From positions 2,108,001 to 2,172,000 of the forward strand of contig OZ251535.1 in assembly GCA_965243165.1 (NCBI GenBank): a stretch of DNA of 64,000 nt. Reading direction: 5' to 3'. Below the pieces are notes generated by a model. It had not been told where the DNA came from. It made no database searches and was given only the letters and a program-made list of their open reading frames with translations. Position numbers and translations under genes: made by a program. This document shows positions 7,120 to 15,800 of this stretch, in pieces. The DNA comes from CATQHD01 sp965243165. GTDB taxonomy: Bacteria; Actinomycetota; Acidimicrobiia; Spongiisociales; Spongiisociaceae. Numbering within the stretch: position 1 is the stretch's first letter; the number at the start of each line of letters is the position of its first letter.

Positions 7120-8193
7120 GTGCGGCTCGGCGACTGGCAGGACCAGAAGATATCCACCTATCGGAAGATACAGGAAGCGGTGGGAGGCGGACGGTGGGAA
7201 GACGCCGCCGACCTGGCCGACTACTTCGTGGACGAAGCCAGCGTGTGCTTCATCCTGTACCGGCAGTGGATCAACGACCTCAGCAACTTCCTGCGCACCA
7301 AGGGCGCCTCCGCCGAGGACACAGCCGCCGTCAACGCCGGCATCGTCGACAAGATCGCCCTGCCGGACGGATCCCCTTGGAACGCCCGCAAACACTGGGA
7401 CCTGTTCAAGCAGCAGCAGCGGAAGGTGCTGTCCCACATCTACCGCGAGGAACCGGAGAAGGCGCTGGAGGCGCTGGACGTCATGAAGGAGACCTGGCGC
7501 CAGACGCACGACCGCGACGTCGACCACACCTACGGCCTGATGTCGGAGATCCAGGAACGGCACGGCGGCCAGGGCATCATCGAAATGTACGAGGTGGTGC
7601 TGGTGCCCCTCTTCGCCTGGCGCTACCAGAAGTTCGACATCGACCAGCACCCGTGGGACGAGGGCCTGGAGACCCTGATGCTGGTGGCGTGCGAGTCGAT
7701 GCGCGGCCATCTGGTGGGGCCCGAGCGCACCGGAGACTTCGATCTGATCGAGACCGACGACCGGTTCATCGTGCGCTTCGACCCGTGCGGGTCGGGGCAG
7801 CGCACCATCCGGGGCGACTGGATCGAAGGCACGCCCGCCCGGATGGAACCCCCCTACAACTGGGGCGTCAGCCAGGAGGAGGCCTCTTGGAACCACTTCC
7901 AGAAGGGGGTCTGCCTCTACTGCGCCCACTGCATAATCCTCATGGAGGAGATGCCGATGGACCGCTTCGGTTATCCGGTGCGGGTGGTCGACCCTCCGGT
8001 GTACCCGGACACCGACCGGGACCCGGAGAAACGCCAGAAGTGCCAGTGGCAGATGTTCAAAGACCCCACCCAGACGCCGGAGGAGTACTACACCCGGGTG
8101 GGCCGCAAGAAGCCGGACGTGTTCGGATCCTCCCATTTCGAAGGGCCGCCCCTGCCCGATGCGGGGGCGCTGGGGCTGCCGGGCACGGGCTGA
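7120..8193 (+). CDS. Unrecognised 357-residue protein with CxxC pair
   Basis: I do not recognise the family. From GTG 7120 the protein is soluble, rich in Trp, Tyr and acidic residues, with a helical first half (ALEALDVMKETWRQTHDRDVDH) and a mixed second half. Notable is ESMRGHLVGPERTGDFDLIE followed by RFDPCGSGQR and, about 40 residues later, CLYCAHC, so three or four cysteines could hold a metal. No signal peptide or membrane helix is seen. The true start may be the ATA at 7072 behind a perfect AAGGAGG site. It is followed after 4 bases by the alcohol dehydrogenase gene and diverges from an isomerase-like gene, so a metabolic role in the same pathway is likely but unproven. Confidence 0.65.
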   Translation: MRLGDWQDQKISTYRKIQEAVGGGRWEDAADLADYFVDEASVCFILYRQWINDLSNFLRTKGASAEDTAAVNAGIVDKIALPDGSPWNARKHWDLFKQQQRKVLSHIYREEPEKALEALDVMKETWRQTHDRDVDHTYGLMSEIQERHGGQGIIEMYEVVLVPLFAWRYQKFDIDQHPWDEGLETLMLVACESMRGHLVGPERTGDFDLIETDDRFIVRFDPCGSGQRTIRGDWIEGTPARMEPPYNWGVSQEEASWNHFQKGVCLYCAHCIILMEEMPMDRFGYPVRVVDPPVYPDTDRDPEKRQKCQWQMFKDPTQTPEEYYTRVGRKKPDVFGSSHFEGPPLPDAGALGLPGTG

Positions 8194-8197
8194 GCAG

Positions 8198-9232
8198 GTG
8201 CGCGCCGCCGTACTCACGGGGTACGGCCGGCCCCTGGAACTGAAAGAGCTGCCCGACCCGGCGCCCGGCCCCGGCCAGGTTGCGGTCGACGTCCGGGCCT
8301 GCGGGGTGTGCGGGAGCGACCTCTTCCTCCAAGGCGGCGGCTTCGGATCGGCCCTGCCGGTGGTGCCGGGCCACGAGGCGGCGGGGGTGGTGTCGGCGGT
8401 CGGCCCGGGGGTGGATTCGGTGAAGACGGGAACCCCGGCGGCGCTCTACTACATAGACCACTGCGGAGAATGCCGGCTGTGCCGGGCGGGGCGGGTGAAC
8501 ATGTGCCTGGGCGTGCGCCGGATGGGGGTCGAGTTCGACGGCGGCTTCGCCGAGCGGGTGGTGCTCCCCGCCCGGTGCGTGATACCCGTCGAGGAGGCGG
8601 ACGATCCGGCCGCGGTGGCGGTGCTGACCGACGCGGTGGCCACCCCCTACCACGCCCTGGTGCGCATCGCCCGGGTCCGGGCGGGCGAGACGGTGGCGGT
8701 GCTGGGCGTGGGCGGGACCGGCTCCAACGCCGTCCAGCTGGCCGCCTATCTGGGCTGCCGGGTGATCGCGGTGAGCCGCTCGGACGCCAACCTGGAGCTG
8801 GCGGTGAGGATGGGCGCCGATGCGGTCGTCAGAGGCGGCGCCGACGCGGTCGAGGGCATAGCCGAGGCGGCCGGACCCGGAGGACCGGACGTGATCGTCC
8901 AGACCGTCGGGTCGGAGGCCGTCTACCGCCAGGCTCTGGCCGCCGCCGGAATCGGCTGCCGGATAGCGGCGGTGGGCGCCACCTTGGATGCCTTCCCGGT
9001 GAACCCCATGGAACTGATCTGGCGGGAGGCGTCCCTCGCCGGCTCGAGAGGCTTCACCCCCCAAGACATCCGGGAAGTAGTGGACCTCCACCGCAGGGGC
9101 GCCATAACCACCGACCACCTGGTGCAGCACCCCCGCCCCCTCGACCAAGTGAACGAGGCCCTCGACGACCTGCGCAACGGGGCCGTGACCAGGTCGGTCA
9201 TAACCTTCGGGGACGGCTGGCAACCCACCTGA
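8198..9232 (+). CDS. Zinc-dependent MDR alcohol/polyol dehydrogenase
   Basis: A 344-residue medium-chain dehydrogenase. The catalytic-zinc region is ACGVCGSD with GHEAAGVV, the structural-zinc loop is CGECRLCRAGRVNMC (four Cys in the usual spacing), and the NAD(P)-binding Rossmann motif is VLGVGGTGSNAVQLA near the middle. Length and domain order are typical of sorbitol, threonine or related dehydrogenases that oxidise a secondary alcohol to a ketone. The GTG at 8198, five bases after the preceding stop, matches the family N-terminus (VRAAVLTGYGRPLEL). It probably forms one transcript with the unknown upstream gene and acts in the same catabolic route as the isomerase-like proteins. Substrate not determinable. 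Confidence 0.85.
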   Translation: MRAAVLTGYGRPLELKELPDPAPGPGQVAVDVRACGVCGSDLFLQGGGFGSALPVVPGHEAAGVVSAVGPGVDSVKTGTPAALYYIDHCGECRLCRAGRVNMCLGVRRMGVEFDGGFAERVVLPARCVIPVEEADDPAAVAVLTDAVATPYHALVRIARVRAGETVAVLGVGGTGSNAVQLAAYLGCRVIAVSRSDANLELAVRMGADAVVRGGADAVEGIAEAAGPGGPDVIVQTVGSEAVYRQALAAAGIGCRIAAVGATLDAFPVNPMELIWREASLAGSRGFTPQDIREVVDLHRRGAITTDHLVQHPRPLDQVNEALDDLRNGAVTRSVITFGDGWQPT

Positions 9233-9302
9233 ACAAGGTTCAGGGGCCGAGCAGAGCGAGGGGTAGAGGGCGGCGTTCTGCCCTGCCCGAAAAACAAGGG
9301 GG

Positions 9303-9331
9303 TTGACTGCATAGTATTTTTACGATATATT
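9303..9331 (+). promoter_or_regulatory. Sigma-70-type promoter of the coiled-coil gene
   Basis: TTGACT at 9303-9308 and TATATT at 9326-9331 are separated by exactly 17 bases, in an AT-rich patch that contrasts with the flanks. The start codon at 9394 lies about 55 bases downstream of the expected transcript start and carries a GAAGGAGAG site. One of the best promoter matches in the window. Confidence 0.7.
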
Positions 9332-9393
9332 AACAACTGTAGAAGGCGCGACCAGAACCTGTGTATACTCTTGAACCTGAAGGAGAGCCGACC

Positions 9394-9840
9394 ATGAGTC
9401 CAGACTTCCTGAACAACCTCTACCTCATCGGCGGGCTGTTCGCCGCCCTGTCGATGGTGATGTGGCGGTTGCACGCGGCCACCCAAAAGACTTTCGAAGT
9501 CCTGCAACAACAGTTGGAGGGGCGGCTTGACAAGATCGAAATCCGCCTCGACAAGGTGGAGGCCCGCCTCGACAAGATCGAAATCCGCCTCGACAAGGTG
9601 GAGGCCCGCCTCGACAAGATCGAAATCCGCCTCGACAAGGTGGAGAGCCACCTCAACAACCTCGAGGGGGGTCTCAGGGTGGTAGACGACCGAGTGCGGT
9701 ATCTGCAGATGGACACGGCGGTCGTCAAGGACCGGCTGAACATCTTGACCGACGACCGCCCCGGCGATCCCCGAGCCGCCTCGCCGGCGCCCGCCCGAGC
9801 CGAGTCGGTCCAGCAGGAAACAGCGGCGGCCCAGGCGTAA
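9394..9840 (+). CDS. Small membrane-anchored coiled-coil protein with 14-residue repeats
   Basis: A 148-residue protein. Residues about 6-24 (NLYLIGGLFAALSMVMW) form one transmembrane helix, followed by a long heptad coiled coil whose core is three tandem 42-bp repeats encoding LDKIEIRLDKVEAR, then a short charged stretch and a Pro/Ala-rich tail. The ATG at 9394 behind GAAGGAGAG is preferred over GTG 9361. A strong promoter lies upstream. It would sit in the membrane with the rod in the cytoplasm. No enzymatic motif. It directly precedes the large defence operon in the same direction, about 90 bases away, and mirrors the second coiled-coil repeat gene beyond the operon's far end; a functional link is only suggested by position. 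Confidence 0.75.
   Translation: MSPDFLNNLYLIGGLFAALSMVMWRLHAATQKTFEVLQQQLEGRLDKIEIRLDKVEARLDKIEIRLDKVEARLDKIEIRLDKVESHLNNLEGGLRVVDDRVRYLQMDTAVVKDRLNILTDDRPGDPRAASPAPARAESVQQETAAAQA
9523..9648 (+). repeat. Three tandem 42-bp coding repeats
   Basis: Units begin at 9523, 9565 and 9607 and are nearly identical; each encodes 14 residues (two heptads). Because 42 is a multiple of three, copy-number change would lengthen or shorten the coiled coil without a frameshift. Confidence 0.85.
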
Positions 9841-9932
9841 CCCCTCCCCGAACCCGAGCGGCGCCCCCCGTTCCGGCTTGACCTGCTCGAAGGGCGGGAG
9901 GCCTCTTCCACTCGTATAGGCTTCGAGGGCGG

Positions 9933-12797
9933 ATGACCACCACAGCAACCCGCCGCCAGGCATTCGATCTCAATATCGACTTCTCTCCCGGAGCGCTCGT
10001 GCGCGCCCGGGGGCGGGACTGGGTGGTATTGCCGCCTGAAGAACCGAACACCGCCTTGCTGAGGCCCGTCGACGGGCCGGACGCCGAGGCGGTCGGGATA
10101 TTCCTGCCGTTGGAGCCGGACGCCGTTGCTCCTTCGGAGTATGCGCCGCCCGACCCCGAGCGGGCGGGGGACTTCGGCGGGGCGCTGCTACTGCGGGATG
10201 CGGTGCGGCTGGGGCTTCGGAGCGGGGCGGGGCCGTTCCGCTCGATGGGGCGCCTGTCGGTGGTTCCGCGCTCCTACCAATTCGTTCCCCTGATCATGGC
10301 CCTGCGGCAGGATCCGGTGCGCCTGTTGATCGCCGACGACGTGGGCGTGGGCAAGACCATCGAGGCGGCCATGATCGCCCGCGAGCTGTTCGACCGGGGG
10401 GCGGTGGGCCGCATCGGCGTCCTGTGCGCGCCCCACCTGTGCGAGCAGTGGGAAGAGGAACTGCGAACGAAGTTCAACATATTGCCCGCGGTCGTCCAGT
10501 CGTCTCGGATCGGACGGCTGGAGCGGGCGCTGCCGGTCCAGAACGTCTCCATCTATAAGCACTACAAACACCTGGTGGTCAGCATCGACTTCGTGAAGCT
10601 GGAGCGCAACCGCGGGCCGTTCCTGGACAACGCCCCCGACCTGATCATCGTGGACGAGGCCCACACCGCCGCCCGGCCCCGCGGGGGCTCGCAGGGCCGC
10701 CAACAGCAGCGCTACGCCTTGGTCCGCGAGCTCGCCCGCGATCCGAAACGGCACCTCCTCCTGGTAACCGCCACCCCCCACAGCGGGATAGAGGAGAGCT
10801 TCAGGTCGCTGCTGGGGCTCCTCGACCCCTCCTTCGACAAGGAAGGCGAATCGACGGTGCCCCGCTCCCGGCTGGCGCCGCACCTGGTGCAGCGGAAGCG
10901 TTCCGACCTGCGGCGTTGGCTGGAGGAGGAGACCCCCTTCCCCAAACGGGAGTCCATCGAGCGCACCTACCAGATGTCCTCCGGCTATCACCGGCTCTAC
11001 CGGGACATCCTGCGCTATTGCCGGGAGTACGTGTCCACCCCGGAGGAGGCCGGGCGTCACCGGCGGGTCCGCTACTGGGCGGCGCTGTCGATCCTGCGGT
11101 GCGTGCTGTCGAGCCCCGGGGCGGCGAGGGCGGTGCTCGAGAACCGCAAAGCCTCCCGGTCGGCGCCGCAGAACGGAGGCGGCGCCCGCCGCGAAGACGA
11201 GGACTTCGAGCGGCAGATACTGGACTCCGCCGACGAAGAACAGCCCACCGACTACATATCCACCGCCGCTCTCGACGACCCCGAAGCGGGGCTCGAAGAA
11301 AGCGACATCCGCAAGCTGGACGCCTTCCTGAAGCGGGCGGGCAAACTGGCCGGCCCCGGCCAAGACGCCAAGATCGCCGCCGCCGCCGAAGCGGTGTCCG
11401 GCTTGCTGGCCGAGGGGTTCCATCCCATCGTCTACTGCCGCTACATCCAGACCGCCTACTACGCCGCTGAACAGTTGCAGAAACTGCTGAAGCAGAAACA
11501 CCCGGGCCTCTCGGTGAAGGCGGTGACCGGCAACGAGGGCGACAGCGAGCAGCGCCGTGAGATCGTGCTGGGCCTGGCGGAGGAACCGGTGCGGTGCTTG
11601 GTCGCCACGGACTGCCTGAGCGAGGGGGTGAACCTTCAGGATCACTACGACGCGGTGGTGCATTACGACCTCCCCTGGAACCCCAACCGGCTGGAGCAGC
11701 GGGAAGGCCGGGTGGACCGCTTCGGACAGACCAGAAAAGTGATCAAGACGGTGCTGCTCTACGGGTCCGACAACGAGATGGATCTGGTGGTGCTCGACGT
11801 CCTCGTCAGGAAGGCGCAGATCATCAGGCGGCGGCTCGGCATCTCGGTGCCGGTGCCGGTGGAGTCCGAGCAGGTGATCAAAGCCTTGATCGACAGCGTG
11901 CTGCTGCGGGAGGGCGACCAGGCCCGCCAGATCGGGCTCGCCTTGGAGGACGAATCGGTGAGCCGCCTGCACGAGGCCTGGGAGCAGGCGGCGGAGAAGC
12001 AAAACGAATCGCGGGCCTACTACGCCCAGCGGGGCATCCAGCCCGGCGACGTGGCCCGCGAGCTGGAGGAGATGGAACCGGTCCTGGGAAGCGCCGGGGA
12101 CGTGAAGCGGTTCACCGCCAACGCCGTCCAGCGCTTCAACGGCGAGCTCCGCCCCGAGAAAAAACAAGAAGGCGTGTATCGGCTGTACGCAGGCGATCTG
12201 GAGGCGCGCATTTCCGCCCGCGACCCCGGCGCCGCCTTCCCGATGAAGGTTGCCTTCGAGGGGGTGCCGCCCCGGGGCGTGACCCTGCTGGGGCGCAACC
12301 ATCCGGCGGTCGCAGCCTTGGCCGAGGCGGTGATGGCCAAGGCGCTGGAGAGCAAAGACCAAAAGTTCGCCCGGGCGGGCGCGGTCGTCACCAGAGCGGT
12401 AGACCGCCGGACGATCGTCTTGGTGCTCCGGCTCCGCTACCTGATCGAAGGCCGGAACACCCGGCAGTTCGCCGAGGAAGCAACGGTCGGGGCCTTCCGA
12501 AGCAGCCCCGATGACCATCGGCGGCTTACCCGGCTCGAGGAGGACGGCCTGGCCCTGCTGACGGAGGCCGAACCTGCCGCCAACCTGTCGCCCGGCGAGC
12601 GGGAAGAACACGTCAGGTGGGCGTTGGGTATGCTCGGCCAAGACGGCTGGGCAGACAGCCTCATCGAGGAGCGGACGGCCGCCTTGGAGGGGGCCCACCA
12701 ACGGCTCCGCCGCGCGGTCGGCGGGGCGGCGGTGAAAGTGAAACCGCACCCGCCCGACATCATCGGCTGTTACGTGCTGGTCCCGGCGGGGAGCTGA
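9933..12797 (+). CDS. SNF2-family helicase, DISARM DrmD-like
   Basis: A 954-residue superfamily 2 ATPase. Walker A is DDVGVGKT at about residues 134-141, the DEAH box (VDEAH) near 241-244, motif III is VTATPHSG, and the C-terminal helicase domain carries DCLSEGVNLQDHYD and the arginine-finger region REGRVDRFGQ around 560-600. The remaining C-terminal 300 residues are helical. Order and length match DrmD of DISARM class 1 and related HepA/RapA-like proteins that track on duplex DNA. It starts a five-gene run; the methyltransferase GTG begins 3 bases after its stop. A TATAGG box at 9915-9920 could drive a nearly leaderless transcript. Role in the system, probably DNA remodelling during modification or attack, is inferred from DISARM. 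Confidence 0.85.
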   Translation: MTTTATRRQAFDLNIDFSPGALVRARGRDWVVLPPEEPNTALLRPVDGPDAEAVGIFLPLEPDAVAPSEYAPPDPERAGDFGGALLLRDAVRLGLRSGAGPFRSMGRLSVVPRSYQFVPLIMALRQDPVRLLIADDVGVGKTIEAAMIARELFDRGAVGRIGVLCAPHLCEQWEEELRTKFNILPAVVQSSRIGRLERALPVQNVSIYKHYKHLVVSIDFVKLERNRGPFLDNAPDLIIVDEAHTAARPRGGSQGRQQQRYALVRELARDPKRHLLLVTATPHSGIEESFRSLLGLLDPSFDKEGESTVPRSRLAPHLVQRKRSDLRRWLEEETPFPKRESIERTYQMSSGYHRLYRDILRYCREYVSTPEEAGRHRRVRYWAALSILRCVLSSPGAARAVLENRKASRSAPQNGGGARREDEDFERQILDSADEEQPTDYISTAALDDPEAGLEESDIRKLDAFLKRAGKLAGPGQDAKIAAAAEAVSGLLAEGFHPIVYCRYIQTAYYAAEQLQKLLKQKHPGLSVKAVTGNEGDSEQRREIVLGLAEEPVRCLVATDCLSEGVNLQDHYDAVVHYDLPWNPNRLEQREGRVDRFGQTRKVIKTVLLYGSDNEMDLVVLDVLVRKAQIIRRRLGISVPVPVESEQVIKALIDSVLLREGDQARQIGLALEDESVSRLHEAWEQAAEKQNESRAYYAQRGIQPGDVARELEEMEPVLGSAGDVKRFTANAVQRFNGELRPEKKQEGVYRLYAGDLEARISARDPGAAFPMKVAFEGVPPRGVTLLGRNHPAVAALAEAVMAKALESKDQKFARAGAVVTRAVDRRTIVLVLRLRYLIEGRNTRQFAEEATVGAFRSSPDDHRRLTRLEEDGLALLTEAEPAANLSPGEREEHVRWALGMLGQDGWADSLIEERTAALEGAHQRLRRAVGGAAVKVKPHPPDIIGCYVLVPAGS

Positions 12798-12800
12798 GCA

Positions 12801-15800
12801 GTGTCCTACGCGACCATCGACATCCAGGGCGGTCTCTTCTCGTCCGATCTGATCGAACGGATCGGCGAAGGCGGCGCCGACATAAAGGGGCAGCGGCCCG
12901 CCGACTTCGGACTGCGCCGGGGCAGACGCCTCCCCGACGAGATACAGCGGGCCTTCTCCGACTCGCGGGTCTACTGGGACGCCTTCGACCGGCGGCTCAA
13001 ACGGTCGAAGGAAAGCCGCACCACCCTCACCCGGCAGGACTGGGCCGCCAAGTTCTTCGAGCTGCTCGGTTTCCCGGCCCTCCAATACCAGCGGGCGGGG
13101 CCCAGTTCCCCATCTCACCGGATCAACGGCGGCGAGGCCGCCACCCCCATCCACATCGTCGCCCTCGGCCAAGGCCTCGACGACCGGGCCGCTCGGAACC
13201 GGCGCAGCCCGCACACCCAGGTCCAGGACTTCCTCAACCGCTCCGAAGCCCTGTGGGGGGTGGCGACCAACGGCGCCCATCTGCGTCTGCTGCGGGACAC
13301 CGCCCGGCTCTCCAAGCCCACCTACCTGGAGTTCGACCTCCAGGCCATGATCGAAGGCAACGCCTACAGCGAGTTTGTCGTCCTCTACCGCCTCATGCAC
13401 TCGACCAGGTTCCCCCTGGGGGAAACCCCGCCGCACGAGTGCCTGCTGGAGAACTACTACAACCAGGGGATAGAAGACGGCGGCCGGGTGAGGGAGAAAC
13501 TCCGCCACGGAGTGCGGGCGGCGCTCGAAGTGCTGGGAAGCGCCCTCGTCTCGCACCCCGGCAACGAAGCGCTGCGCCGCGCCGTTCGCAGCGGGGGCCT
13601 CGACCAGGCGGGCTACTACCGGCAGCTGCTCAACTTCGTCTACCGGATGCTGTTCCTGATGGTGGCGGAGGAACGCAAGCTACTCTTCTTGGAACGAAGC
13701 ACCGGCCAGCACGTATACAACCGCCACTACAGCGTCGCTCGGCTGCGCGACCGGGCCGAGCTCTACTTCGCGGGCGACGACCACACAGACCTCTGGACAG
13801 GCCTCGCCCAGACCTTCCGCCTCTGCCGGGACGAGGACGCCGCCCGGCATCTGAACCTGGCCCCGCCCAACGGCGAGCTGTTCGGCGAACAGGCCTGCCG
13901 CGATATCGAAACCGCCTTCTGCTCCAACGAGTCGTTGCTCACGGCCATGCTTCATCTTTCGACCTTCGATGACGGCGGAATTCGGCGGCGGGTGAACTAC
14001 GCCCAGCTCGACGTGGAGGAGTTCGGCTCGGTCTACGAGAGCCTGCTGGACTACCGCCCGGTCCTGGACTTGGGCGAGGCGTCCGGCAGGCCTAGCTTCG
14101 ATCTGGCCGCCGGCACCCAGCGCAAAGAGACCGGCTCCTACTACACACCGCCGGAGCTGGTGCACGAGCTGGTGAAGAGCGCCTTGGTCCCGGTCATGGA
14201 AGAAAGGCTGGCCGCCGCCGAGACCAGGCAGGAGAAAATACAGGCATTGCTGGGCCTTCGGGTGTGCGACCCCGCCTCTGGCTCCGGCCACTTCCTGCTG
14301 GCCGCCGCCCGCCGCATCGCCCGCGAGCTGGCCAAACTCCAAGCAGGAGAAGAGGAACCCACCCTGCTCAACTACCGCCGCGCCCTCCGCACCGTGGTGC
14401 GGCACTGCATCTACGCGGTGGACAAGAACCCCCTGGCCGTGGACCTGTGCAAGGTGGCCCTGTGGATCGAATGCCACGACCCAGGTCGGCCGCTCAGCTT
14501 TCTCGACCACCACGTCAAATGCGGCGATAGCCTGGTAGGGGTGCTGGACCTCGATGTCCTAACCGAGGGCATCCCCGACGACGCCTACAAGGCAATAATC
14601 GGTGACGATAAGAAAACAGCCTCTTCGTACCGCAAGCGCAACAAAAAAGAACGAACCGGCCAGCTGCGACTCACCCCCCCCCCCCCCGCGGCATCTATGG
14701 ACACTGCGAAACTGGCCGAGGAACACGAAGCCTTCGGAGAAATGGAAGAACAGACCGCCTCCGAGGTCAAGGCGATGGAAGAACTGTATGGGGATATGCG
14801 AGGCCAGGACACCTCTTGGTGGCGACTCAAAACAGCCTGCGATCTTTGGACCTATGCCTTCTTCGCTCCTCTCCAAACCACCGGGCCGGACAAACCGGAC
14901 CTTGCCCCCACCACCGATGACATCCGCAACGTACTCAAGAAAGGCAACCTGGGTACACAACTTGAAACGGACGCCCTACAAGCATCAAGAGACCATCCGT
15001 ACTTTCATTGGCCTCTGGAGTTCCCCGACGTGTTCAAGAATGGCGGATTCGACATCGTGCTGGGCAATCCACCCTGGGAACGGATCAAGCTGCAGGAGAA
15101 GGAGTTCTTTGCCGGGCGGGACCCGGAGATAGCCAACGCACCAAACAAAGCAGCTCGAGCTCAACTTATTCGCGCCTTAGAAGTCAACAATCCGACCTTA
15201 GCACATAAGTTTACTCGGGCCCAACATGATGCCAAATCGGTAAGCAATTTTGTGCGCGGAAGTGAACGATTCAATCTGACAGGTCGTGGAGACATCAACA
15301 CCTATTCGATCTTTGCGGAGACGGCCAGACGTCTTCTCGCGCCTATAGGAAGGCTAGGAATAATAGTGCCGACCGGTATAGCCACTGATTATACAACCAA
15401 GTTATTCTTCTCTGATCTCATAGATACCAAATCCTTGGTCAGCCTGTTTGATTTCCAGAACCGAAAGAGAATATTTCCAGGAATAACTAGCCTAATAAGG
15501 TTTTGTTTGATTACTATTAGCGGTATGGATCAACGATCCCTTAATGCTGAGTTTGGCTTCTTCCTGCACAGCATGGAAGATCTTCAAAACCGTGAACGAA
15601 GATTTGGTCTTTCTGCCGAAGATTTTGCCCTTTTTAACCCTAATACTCGGACCTGTCCTATTTTTCGAACCCGCAAAGACATGGAGATCGCTCGAAAGAT
15701 GTATTTACACGCCGGAGTACTCTGGAAGGAAGCAAAGGGAGACGAACCAGAGATCAATCCATGGAGCGTTACCTTAAAAAGCATGTTTCATATGGCAAAC

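Noticed and set aside
10188..13556. A 1122-codon antisense frame across the SNF2 and methyltransferase genes
   Set aside because: Same GC-driven effect; it crosses two well-supported genes and has no recognisable domain.
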